From assembly GCA_024636015.1 (NCBI GenBank), contig JAGXHU010000068.1, positions 1 through 45,961 on the forward strand: a DNA stretch of 45,961 nucleotides, given 5' to 3'. The notes below the pieces were generated by a model that saw only the letters and a list, made by a program, of their open reading frames with translations, was not told the origin of the DNA and did no database searches. Positions 26,175 to 33,718 of the stretch are shown in pieces. The position numbers and the translations under genes are program-made. Origin of the DNA: Halothiobacillus sp. GTDB taxonomy: Bacteria; Pseudomonadota; Gammaproteobacteria; Halothiobacillales; Halothiobacillaceae. The stretch's first letter is position 1. Each line of letters opens with the position of its first letter.

Positions 26175-28363
26175 ACGACGAACCGCTGTATATCGTCCTG
26201 ATCAGTGTGCATGGGCTCATTAGGGGCCATGATCTCGAATTGGGACGCGATGCCGATACCGGGGGACAGACCCTCTATGTCGTCGAACTGGCCCGCGCGC
26301 TGGCGCGGGACAAGCGCGTCGGGCGAGTCGACCTGATCACCCGCCGCATCATAGACCCCCGCGTTTCGGACGACTACGCGGTACCGGAAGAAGATCTTGG
26401 CGACGGCGCGCACATTATCCGCATCCCCGCAGGGCCAGACGAGTATCTGCCCAAGGAACGGCTCTGGGACTATTTGAACTGCCTGGTCGACGGAGCGCTC
26501 GATCACGTGCGGAGCACCGGTCTGACCCCATCGCTAGTGCACAGCCACTACGCCGACGCGGGTTATGTGGGTGTGCGGCTGGCCAATCATCTGGGCGTGC
26601 CCCTTGCCTTTACCGGACACTCACTGGGCCGCGTCAAGCGCCAGCGGCTACTCGCCAAAGGCGAATCGGCCACCACCATCGAACAGAAATACAACCTGTC
26701 CCGACGAATCCGCACGGAAGAGGAAACTCTGGCAGCATCTGCCCTGATCGTCACCAGTACGCAGCATGAAATCGATGAGCAATATGGTCTCTACGACTGG
26801 GCCAATGAAGCGCGTATGCGCGTGATCGCGCCCGGTGTGAATCTGGCCCGTTTTTCGCCCCCCACCGATCAGACGCCCCCACCGATTGCCGACGAACTCA
26901 ACCGTTTTTTCCGCACGCCCGGCAAACCGATCGTGCTTGCCCTTTCCCGCCCGGACGAACGCAAAAACCTCGGCACCCTGGTACGGGCCTATGGGGAAAA
27001 CAAGGCACTGCAGGCCGAAGCTAACCTGGTCATCATCGCCGGTAACCGGAACGATATTCGCGACATGGATGCGGGCTCGCGCCAGGTACTGACCGAACTT
27101 CTGCTTCTGATTGATCGATACGACCTGTATGGACGGGCCGCCTACCCGCGGCATCATGAGTCCGACGATGTCCCCGATCTCTACCGCTATGTCACTCAAA
27201 CGGGCGGGGTCTTCATCAATCCGGCGCTCACCGAACCCTTCGGCCTGACCTTGATCGAAGCAGCCGCCTGCGGCACCCCGATCATTGCCACCGAGGATGG
27301 CGGCCCCCAGGACATCATCAAGGCCTGTGCCAATGGCGAACTGATCAACCCGCTGGATTCCGACGAAATCGGGGTGCGACTTCTTGCACTTCTGACGGAC
27401 AAGGCACGCTGGCAGCAATACTCTCGGAACGGGATCGAAGGCGTTCGTCAACATTACGCCTGGCCAAACCACGTCAGTGCGTATCTTGCGGCCATCGAAC
27501 CGCTACTCAGCGCACGACCAGTGCCGGTGCCCACCCTGCAATCCCGCCCCGAACTCATTCTGGTGGACCGGATGCTACTGGTGGAGCTAGCCGCCTTGGG
27601 GCAAAGTGCGGACGATCCAGACTTACGCCAATTAATGACCGACTTGCGCCAACGTCGGCGGCAAATCGCCTTCGGCATCGCCTCAGACCGCCCACGACAC
27701 GAAGTGCTGGTTCAATTGAAGCGCTTGAAGCTGCCGCCGCCGGACGTCCTCGTCACGCGTGGCGGCACACAGATTCACTACGGCGCCCGACTCTCCCGGG
27801 ACCGTGGCTGGAGTCTGCACATCAGCCAGAACTGGCAACCGGATCAGATCTTCACGCTCCTGGCCGACACGCCCGGCGTTCATCTGGGGCCACGCAGCGT
27901 GCAGGGCATCTATGCCATCCACGCCCTGATCGACGATCAGAACGCATTCATTGGATCGACGGCCTTGGAAAATCAGCTTTTTGAGGCGGATATCAGTGCC
28001 CGTATCCAACAGATTAATCCCACAGAACTGTTGATCACCCCGCAACGCGCCTCCAAAGGTTTTGCCCTGCGCTACCTGGCTCGCCAGTGGGACATCGCGC
28101 TGGATCATATTCTGGTGGCAGGCGGTGTTTTCACGGATGAAGACATGCTGCGCGGCCATACGCTTGGCGCCGTGGTACTTCCGGATGGCAAAGCGCAACT
28201 GCCCGGACTGATCGGACTGGAGCGGGTCGTATTCAGCAAAACCCCCTACGCGACCGGCATCCGACAGGCGATGGACCATTACGATTTCTTTGACACCTGT
28301 AAGTTGCCGGGAGAAAACCGCATCGAAATCGCACCCCGACACGCCCAAGAACCGCAGGAATGA
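26171..28363 (+). CDS. sps: Sucrose-phosphate synthase with degenerate HAD C-terminal domain
   Basis: Transfers glucose from a nucleotide sugar to fructose-6-phosphate, giving sucrose-6-phosphate. The 730-residue product begins with a GT-B domain: LISVHGLIRGHDLELG, RDADTGGQT, HSHYADAGYVG, LALSRPDERKNL and the E-x7-E element EPFGLTLIEAAACG. From about residue 455 a SPP-like HAD domain follows. Its first motif is LILVDRM, lacking the second Asp of DxDxT, and the last acidic motif is AGGVFTDEDML instead of GDSGND, so it is probably not a phosphatase. A separate phosphatase gene overlaps by 4 nt. It lies between invertase and phosphatase in one operon. Confidence 0.93.
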   Translation: MNDEPLYIVLISVHGLIRGHDLELGRDADTGGQTLYVVELARALARDKRVGRVDLITRRIIDPRVSDDYAVPEEDLGDGAHIIRIPAGPDEYLPKERLWDYLNCLVDGALDHVRSTGLTPSLVHSHYADAGYVGVRLANHLGVPLAFTGHSLGRVKRQRLLAKGESATTIEQKYNLSRRIRTEEETLAASALIVTSTQHEIDEQYGLYDWANEARMRVIAPGVNLARFSPPTDQTPPPIADELNRFFRTPGKPIVLALSRPDERKNLGTLVRAYGENKALQAEANLVIIAGNRNDIRDMDAGSRQVLTELLLLIDRYDLYGRAAYPRHHESDDVPDLYRYVTQTGGVFINPALTEPFGLTLIEAAACGTPIIATEDGGPQDIIKACANGELINPLDSDEIGVRLLALLTDKARWQQYSRNGIEGVRQHYAWPNHVSAYLAAIEPLLSARPVPVPTLQSRPELILVDRMLLVELAALGQSADDPDLRQLMTDLRQRRRQIAFGIASDRPRHEVLVQLKRLKLPPPDVLVTRGGTQIHYGARLSRDRGWSLHISQNWQPDQIFTLLADTPGVHLGPRSVQGIYAIHALIDDQNAFIGSTALENQLFEADISARIQQINPTELLITPQRASKGFALRYLARQWDIALDHILVAGGVFTDEDMLRGHTLGAVVLPDGKAQLPGLIGLERVVFSKTPYATGIRQAMDHYDFFDTCKLPGENRIEIAPRHAQEPQE

Positions 28364-29265
28364 GATCATCACGGATGAAGACACACACCGGCCACCCAAT
28401 TTTGCTGTGTTGCGACCTGGATCGCACCCTGATCCCCAATGGCAAACAACCCGAATCGCCCGAAGCCCGTACCCGACTCGCTCGGGTGTGTCTGCATCCC
28501 GAAGTACACCTCACCCTGATCAGCGGGCGCGATCTGAGCCTGATACTGTCTGGAATTGAAGAGTGGCAACTCCCCATTCCCGAATTCATCATCGGGGATG
28601 TCGGTACCACGATCTACACGCCCTGGGCATCGCCCCGAAGTCTGAACCCGGGGGACTGGATCTCCTGGCCAGCCTGGACGGCGGAAATTGCCCCCGACTG
28701 GAGTGGTATGACCCACGACGACATCACGGACCTGTTCAAAGACCTGACCGCACTCTCGCCCCAGGAACGTGGGAAACAGGGACTGTTGAAGGCCAGCTAC
28801 TATGTCGACCTGGCCGCCAATCAGGATATCCTTGAGGCCGAGTTGCAACGCCGACTGTGGCGCTTGGGCATCAATGCCCGCTTGATCTGGTCGTTTGATG
28901 AAATGGCATCGGTGGGACTTCTCGATGTCCTGCCGATCAATGCCAGCAAGCTGCATGCGATGGAATTCCTGATCCATCAACAGGGCTACAGCGTGGATCA
29001 CACACTTTTTGCTGGTGACTCGGGTAACGATCTCCACGCGCTGACCAGCCAAATCAATGCCGTTCTGGTCGCCAATGCCGAAGACGAAATCAAGACCAAA
29101 GCCATCGAAACCGTTCGTGCAGCCGACCTAAGTGACACCCTGTATATTGCGCAGGGTGACTTCCTGGGTATGAACGGCAACTACGCGGCCGGTGTCCTTG
29201 AGGGTCTGGCCCACTACCTCCCCGAGACCCGCGCCTGGATGGAACCCGACAGCGCGTCAGCATAA
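28360..29265 (+). CDS. spp: Sucrose-phosphate phosphatase, HAD superfamily
   Basis: Removes phosphate from sucrose-6-phosphate, making synthesis irreversible. The 301-residue product has intact HAD motifs: CCDLDRTLIP (nucleophile Asp near residue 19), ISGRDLS as motif II, NASKLHAME with the Lys, and FAGDSGNDLHAL as the metal motif. The substrate cap lies between. It overlaps the synthase stop by 4 nt (ATGA); an in-frame ATG at 28375 is an alternative. It is the last gene of the sucrose operon. No obvious terminator follows, and a sigma-54-like site for the next gene starts 54 nt downstream. Confidence 0.92.
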   Translation: MRSSRMKTHTGHPILLCCDLDRTLIPNGKQPESPEARTRLARVCLHPEVHLTLISGRDLSLILSGIEEWQLPIPEFIIGDVGTTIYTPWASPRSLNPGDWISWPAWTAEIAPDWSGMTHDDITDLFKDLTALSPQERGKQGLLKASYYVDLAANQDILEAELQRRLWRLGINARLIWSFDEMASVGLLDVLPINASKLHAMEFLIHQQGYSVDHTLFAGDSGNDLHALTSQINAVLVANAEDEIKTKAIETVRAADLSDTLYIAQGDFLGMNGNYAAGVLEGLAHYLPETRAWMEPDSASA

Positions 29266-29319
29266 ATCCACCACCAAAAATCGAATTGCTTGGCACTACC
29301 GATCGGCCAGATAAAGTCT

Positions 29320-29335
29320 TGGCCCAAATTATGCT
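29320..29335 (+). promoter_or_regulatory. Candidate sigma-54 promoter of the first pilin gene
   Basis: The sequence TGGCCCAAATTATGCT has GG and GC at the exact -24/-12 spacing of RpoN promoters (consensus TGGCACG-N4-TTGCW). The start of transcription would be near 29346, upstream of the pilin frame. Pilin genes are often RpoN/PilR-controlled, and the second pilin gene in this window has a better match. The box departs from consensus in the outer positions, so this stays tentative. Confidence 0.5.
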
Positions 29336-29370
29336 CATGTACTTGTCGAAAACATGCACGGTCACACTTC

Positions 29371-29895
29371 GTGACTGAGCATAATGACAAGGAACGCCCC
29401 GCCAGGAGCAACCCACACCAACCAACGGCACGGACATCCACTCCCACACCCCCAACCACTCAGGGCTTTACACTCATCGAACTGATGATTGTCATCGTAA
29501 TCATTGGCACTTTGGCTGCAATCGCCATCTACACTTACCAAGACTATGTGATCCGCGCCCAAGTTTCAGAAGGCATTGTGCTTTCCACTTCCCCGCAGTT
29601 AGCACTGGCTGAATGGCGGGACGCGCACCCCAACTTCCCCAACAGCGGCGTGCCGGGAAACAACACCGCCGTCGGGCTTGCGCTGCCCGGCTCGATCAGC
29701 GGAATTTACGTCAGTTCAGTCGCTGTGGCTGATGGGGGGGGAATAGAAATCCAGTATGGCAACGAAGCCAATGCCGCCATTTCTGGGGCTGCGAAGAAAT
29801 GTACCCTGTCGCCGATCACAAGTTCGCCCGGTGCCATTCGTTGGCAAGCCGCCTGCGGATTTGACTCACGCTATCTACCCGCGGCATGGCGTTAA
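29371..29895 (+). CDS. Type IV pilin-like protein with uncertain start (possibly decayed)
   Basis: The frame encodes the class III prepilin motif [20 protein letters not shown] with Glu5, cleaved after Gly by PilD, then a helix and a pilin head domain of about 145 residues. Cysteines occur in KKCTLSP and WQAACGF; the usual last Cys near the end (as in YVPSQC of the other pilin) is Trp here (YLPAAWR). No ATG lies between the promoter and the GFTLIEL motif in this frame. GTG at 29371 would give an unusual 32-residue Thr/Pro-rich leader and has no Shine-Dalgarno site. An AAGGA at 29389 is not followed by a start codon. The gene may have lost its start, or uses a rare one. Confidence 0.6.
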   Translation: MTEHNDKERPARSNPHQPTARTSTPTPPTTQGFTLIELMIVIVIIGTLAAIAIYTYQDYVIRAQVSEGIVLSTSPQLALAEWRDAHPNFPNSGVPGNNTAVGLALPGSISGIYVSSVAVADGGGIEIQYGNEANAAISGAAKKCTLSPITSSPGAIRWQAACGFDSRYLPAAWR

Positions 29896-30062
29896 GCACT
29901 TAAGAAATACAGAGCGATCACGTCATCCCTGTCGGGTTAATATGATAACGGGTGCACTTATATAACCAAGATCGAAGCCCTCGCATTGTCAATACCCGAC
30001 ATTTTACGCCCCACTCACAACGCGTAATTGTCAAACCCGAACAAAAACTCCTTCGGCGCGTT

Positions 30063-30782
30063 ATGCTTTCATCAATGAAAAAACGCTCCCTTCTCCGCCA
30101 GCTACTGACGGCCACGATCTTGCTGGCTCTTTCCCTATTTCTTCTGGTACAGGGCTGGTTTTTCGTCCAGGTCTGGTATTTGCGGGATCACAACCCAGCC
30201 AGCACCGCATATATGCGCGAACGACTGGCCCTGATCCACGCGGTCAACCCGCGGGCAAAGCTGGATTATCAATGGATTCGCTATGCGCAAATCGCACCGG
30301 TTGCCAAGCGGGCGGTTGTCGCGTCAGAGGATGATCGTTTCATGGATCATTGGGGCTTCGATTTCACCGGCATCCAGGATGCCATCGAGAAGAATCTGGC
30401 CGAAGGTGAATTTGCTGCGGGCGGCTCCACGATCAGCCAGCAACTTGCCCGCAATCTGTTTCTTTCGCCCAGCAAAACCATTTGGCGTAAGGGCGAAGAA
30501 GCCCTCATCACCGTCATGCTGGAAACCGCGCTCGGCAAACGCCGGATACTCACGCTCTACCTGAACGTCGTTGAATGGGGCAACCTGATCTACGGCATTG
30601 AAGCGGCAAGCCGGTATTATTTCCACAAGCCAGCCAGCCAACTCACCGCGCACGAATCCGCCTTTCTGGCCGCCATGCTGCCCAATCCCCGTTTTTATCA
30701 GGATAATCCACTGAGCCGGGGCTTGCAGGTACGCATTCGTGCCATTGAACATCGCATGAACCTGACGCAAACCCCCAACTGA
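30063..30782 (+). CDS. mtgA: Monofunctional biosynthetic peptidoglycan transglycosylase
   Basis: Polymerises lipid II into glycan strands at the outer face of the inner membrane. The product of about 239 residues has one N-terminal membrane anchor (LLTATILLALSLFLLVQGWF) and a GT51 domain: VVASEDDRFMDHWGFD with the catalytic Glu, AAGGSTISQQLARNLFLSP, KRRILTLYLNVVEWG and AAMLPNPRFY. No transpeptidase domain is present. Starts at 30063 or 30075 fit; neither has a good Shine-Dalgarno site. The 167 nt between the pilin frame and this gene hold no recognised element. Confidence 0.93.
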   Translation: MLSSMKKRSLLRQLLTATILLALSLFLLVQGWFFVQVWYLRDHNPASTAYMRERLALIHAVNPRAKLDYQWIRYAQIAPVAKRAVVASEDDRFMDHWGFDFTGIQDAIEKNLAEGEFAAGGSTISQQLARNLFLSPSKTIWRKGEEALITVMLETALGKRRILTLYLNVVEWGNLIYGIEAASRYYFHKPASQLTAHESAFLAAMLPNPRFYQDNPLSRGLQVRIRAIEHRMNLTQTPN

Positions 30783-30859
30783 GAACACCGCCATAAGCAG
30801 AAGTGCCGAGCCTTGCTGATCTATCTCCGAAAGGTGGCGAAGGAGCTACAGGGCAGGAA

Positions 30860-31306
30860 ATGACGGAACGTCCCCAGCAAAGCAACACACCCAATTATTA
30901 CCGTAATCGGCTTGGGCTATGTCGGTCTCCCCCCTGCCGTTGAATTTGGGAAAATCCGCTCCGTCATTGGCTTCGATATCGATCCGTCACGTATCGCGCA
31001 GTTACAACAGAGCATCGACCGCACACTGAGGGTCGAACCCGACGAATTCTCTGCAGCGACGCGTCTCACTGTTACCTCGGACCCGACGGAGCTCAGTAAG
31101 GCCCGGTTATACATCATCACCGTTCCAACCCCAATAGACGCCCACAAATGAATTGGCCATCCTGTTTAACCGTTTGGGATTAGATACCCAGGCTGTGCTC
31201 GAAGCGGCGGGAACCAAATGGAATTGCCTGCCCTTCCACCCCGGTCTCGTCGGTGGGCACTGTATCGGCGTGGACCCCTGCTAGCTCACCCACAAAGCGC
31301 GGGGTA
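30860..31306 (+). pseudogene. Decayed nucleotide-sugar dehydrogenase (WecC/TviB type)
   Basis: The N-terminal part reads IITVIGLGYVGLPPAVEFGK, then GFDIDPSRIAQLQ and [14 protein letters not shown], the NAD-binding region of UDP-sugar dehydrogenases, and stops at 31151. Immediately after, in the +1 frame, comes [26 protein letters not shown] and [14 protein letters not shown], then TAG. The region between, roughly 130-150 residues in intact relatives, is deleted, and the C-terminal third is missing. The likely original ATG at 30860 is also one frame off the Rossmann motif. At least three lesions make it non-functional. The intact enzyme would oxidise a UDP-hexosamine to a uronate for surface polysaccharide. 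Confidence 0.85.
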
Positions 31307-31833
31307 ATCCCCCCGTATTCAATGTCGATTCACCAAGACACGCACACCAGCCAGACGCATGGCAATTTTAACGCGAATCAATAGCATGGTTTTGGCACTC
31401 GGGGGAGCACTAGATAGGCACGGGCATCCTTTTGGTGCGCGCCGTACTTCAGATGCAGCACTCAACGTCCAAGCACCAACAGATGCTTGGTTTAACGCAA
31501 TCATCTTCTTATTATTATTAATGGGCTGGGCGCCAGACCTGATAAAGGTGAGATATCCGAAACTAGCGGCAGAACATTCGGCTTTATCGTACGGGTATGC
31601 AACTGGATATCGATAGACACTTGGCTGTTGAACAATGCGGATATTTGTATCCGGCAGATGTGTTGGCTTAACAATGCATCGATATCAAATTCGCCTTGGG
31701 CGAGAGCCTTTAGGCTACTTCTATCCACAATTCATTTATGTACGAAACTACCACCCAAACGATAGCGACAAATGCCCTCATTTCACCCAGGACCAGTGCG
31801 GTTTCGTTTTTGGTTTTCATAACACGCGCCCAT
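31307..31833. other. Unassigned stretch between gene remnant and pilin terminator
   Basis: About 530 nt without a recognisable gene. Short open frames exist on both strands (31359-31616 plus, 31501-31728 minus) but none resembles a known family, and base composition looks more A+T-rich than in flanking genes. It follows a decayed gene, so it may be remnants of a lost surface-polysaccharide or mobile segment. I found no transposase motif and no terminal repeats. Confidence 0.45.
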
Positions 31834-31865
31834 AAAAAAACCCCGTAACAGTTACGGGGTTTTTT
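31834..31865. terminator. Bidirectional rho-independent terminator after pilA
   Basis: Seven A, then CCCCGTA-ACAGT-TACGGGG, then six T. The symmetrical A and T runs let it work on both strands. It lies 54 nt downstream of the minus-strand pilA stop and should terminate it; on the plus strand it would end any readthrough from mtgA and the decayed gene. Confidence 0.88.
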
Positions 31866-31919
31866 AGGTTTCTATCTGGCATCAGCCAAATCTAATGCAC
31901 ACTGCGGCATTAGGCGAAA

Positions 31920-32462
31920 TTACTGGCACTGGCTAGGCACATACTTGGCAGGCATGGAGCCAGCGGGCTTCGCGGTAATAGTTAAGCCGTTGGTTGTTGC
32001 TGTGTTGCTAGTAGCTGATCCGCACGCCCAGTCGACGGAACCGGTAAGGGTTGACGTTGGGGATATAGCGGCCTTGCCGACAAAAGGTTGCAAAACAATG
32101 ACTTTCGACTGAGCTGCCGCTGGCAAGGTGCTGTTGGTGCTTGAAGTGACAATGACAGCACCTGTTGTAGCATCAATTTGTATCAAACCAACGAATTTGG
32201 ATGGGTTCGTGTTCGCCGTGTCTTTATTGAAGGTTGTAGCGTAATTGGTTACTCCGGTAAAACCGTCAGACGACCATGCTTCAGACACACCGACTTGAGC
32301 AGAGTCAGCCAGGCTGAGCAATTCGGTTATTTTGGCGCGTACGGTGTAATCCTGATACGCAGGAATGGCGATCGCCGCCAGGATGCCGATGATCGCGATT
32401 ACGATCATCAATTCGATCAGGGTAAAACCCTTTTGGACTTGTTTGTTCAACTGTTTGATCAT
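31920..32462 (-). CDS. pilA: Type IV major pilin-like prepilin
   Basis: A 180-residue prepilin of the type IVa class. The leader is 12 residues ([12 protein letters not shown]), cleaved before Phe by the prepilin peptidase; the mature N-terminus [20 protein letters not shown] carries Glu5 and the assembly helix. The head domain ends with the Cys pair DWACGS and YVPSQCQ, forming the D-region loop. The ATG at 32462 has AAGGAG 7 nt upstream. A strong sigma-54 promoter match lies 57 nt upstream and a terminator follows the gene. No other pil genes are in the window, so assembly machinery must be encoded elsewhere. Confidence 0.93.
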   Translation of the reverse strand: MIKQLNKQVQKGFTLIELMIVIAIIGILAAIAIPAYQDYTVRAKITELLSLADSAQVGVSEAWSSDGFTGVTNYATTFNKDTANTNPSKFVGLIQIDATTGAVIVTSSTNSTLPAAAQSKVIVLQPFVGKAAISPTSTLTGSVDWACGSATSNTATTNGLTITAKPAGSMPAKYVPSQCQ

Positions 32463-32518
32463 TTGATCACTCCTTGTGGAATTGGGTGTCACGGCAAAGT
32501 GCCATGCTTGGTACTTAA

Positions 32519-32534
32519 GGCAAGCTCCATGCCA
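32519..32534 (-). promoter_or_regulatory. Sigma-54 (RpoN) promoter of pilA
   Basis: On the reverse strand TGGCATGGAGCTTGCC matches the -24/-12 consensus TGGCACG-N4-TTGCW with both GG and GC at correct spacing. Transcription should start near 32507, about 45 nt before the pilA ATG. RpoN with the PilR activator drives pilA in Pseudomonas and others; neither regulator gene is in this window. Confidence 0.75.
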
Positions 32535-32589
32535 GGTCAGGAAATCATGCGCAAACACAACGACAAAATCTGCAGGTTTCAATGGTGTA

Positions 32590-32607
32590 TCACTGTTGAA
32601 ACAGTGA
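32590..32607. promoter_or_regulatory. Perfect inverted repeat upstream of pilA promoter
   Basis: TCACTGTT-GA-AACAGTGA is an 18-nt perfect palindrome (8-nt arms) centred about 92 nt upstream of the predicted pilA transcription start. That distance is where enhancer-binding activators of sigma-54 promoters usually bind. It is a candidate operator for PilR or another activator; the sequence alone does not say which. Confidence 0.45.
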
Positions 32608-32712
32608 GCATATGGCAAAAGATCCCTCCATACGTCTTAATTGCGCGAACAGATTTCGACGACAACGCCCCTGTAGAAACAACCTGAGGCATCACATTTG
32701 TCACAAAGAGAC

Positions 32713-32765
32713 AAAAAAACCCCGAATCTCTGGCATCTTTTGTCAATAAATGACAAAGGATTCGG
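32713..32765 (-). terminator. Composite-stem terminator of the YeeZ-like gene
   Basis: On the reverse strand, right after the stop codon at 32768, CCGAATC (32765-32759) pairs with GATTCGG (32728-32722), enclosing an inner hairpin CTTTGTCA-TTTAT-TGACAAAAG. A G-G-T7 run follows. It is an unusual two-tier stem with a proper T tract. It also isolates the pilA promoter region from readthrough. Confidence 0.7.
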
Positions 32766-32767
32766 CA

Positions 32768-33649
32768 CTAGCCGCAGTCGGCAAGTCCATGGAGCAGATC
32801 AGGGTATTTTGGCTGCCAATTCAGTGCGCGCTGAATGGCTTGTGCATCAATGCGTTTCGATTCACTTAGAAACTCCCGCGCCATGGGGCGGGAATTGGCC
32901 AAAATCTCCAAAAGAGGTCGGCTTGGCGGAGCAGGTAGTCCGAAATGACGGGCTGTTTCTAGATAGAGGTCCGTCATCGGTCGGGGGTGATTATCGGAGA
33001 CATTGAACACCCCCTGCACCGGCGCGCCCTGCCGGAGTCGCTCGATCAAACAGCCGACAATATCCGCCAGATCGTCGGCATGAATCCGGTTGGACCAGGG
33101 CGATTCCTCCAGACACACAACTGGATCGCCCGCACGAATGCGGTCTAACGGCAGCCGATCGCAGGCATAGATGCCAGTCACCCGAAGCACAGTGCAGGGG
33201 ATGCTGCGCTGGGCGCACCAAGTCTGAAACCGGGACTCCGCATCCAGCCGACGACGCCCTCGATCATGAGCGGGGGTCGCCGGTGTTTCTTCGGTCACCC
33301 AGCCCCCCTGATGATCACCGTAGACACCGGTGGTGCTGGCATAAATAACTTGTGCAGGAAGCTCTGTAGGCACGATCGCGCTCAACCAACGCTCGACTCG
33401 GACATCAACGGTGCCATGGGAAGCCGGTGGCGCGAGATAAACCCAGACGGCACCCACGGGCAAATCAGAGGGAAGATCCGCATCCAAATCAAAAGCACGG
33501 CCATACCAGCTATCGGCATGAGCAGCTGGCCTCAGGGGTAGTTGGCGTGCGAGGGCATAGATCGGATGATGCGGATGATTGCGCGCTACGCGGGCGGCGA
33601 TATCGCCGTAGCCCACGAGAACAAGAGGGATTTCAGCGCGTTGAGGCAT
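32768..33649 (-). CDS. NAD(P)-binding epimerase/dehydratase-like protein, YeeZ type
   Basis: A 293-residue atypical short-chain dehydrogenase. The Rossmann start is LVLVGYGDIAARVAR, the substrate region VIYASTTGVYGDHQGGWVTE has the Ser/Thr-Tyr pattern of extended SDRs, and RIHADDLADIV and GVFNVSDNHPRPM are typical of YeeZ and related proteins. Function in cells is unknown; these proteins often sit near hisG or pilus genes without a set role. It precedes a terminator and lies 69 nt downstream of the ProQ-family gene. Confidence 0.82.
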   Translation of the reverse strand: MPQRAEIPLVLVGYGDIAARVARNHPHHPIYALARQLPLRPAAHADSWYGRAFDLDADLPSDLPVGAVWVYLAPPASHGTVDVRVERWLSAIVPTELPAQVIYASTTGVYGDHQGGWVTEETPATPAHDRGRRRLDAESRFQTWCAQRSIPCTVLRVTGIYACDRLPLDRIRAGDPVVCLEESPWSNRIHADDLADIVGCLIERLRQGAPVQGVFNVSDNHPRPMTDLYLETARHFGLPAPPSRPLLEILANSRPMAREFLSESKRIDAQAIQRALNWQPKYPDLLHGLADCG

Positions 33650-33718
33650 GTCGATCCTGCATGGGGATTAAGCGTGACAACGACGACGCCCTCTCAATGC
33701 TGCGCCACAACACAGAAC

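Noticed and set aside
29291..29306. TGGCACTACCGATCGG as a sigma-54 promoter
   Set aside because: It has the -24 TGGCAC but lacks GC at the required -12 distance; the site at 29320 fits better.
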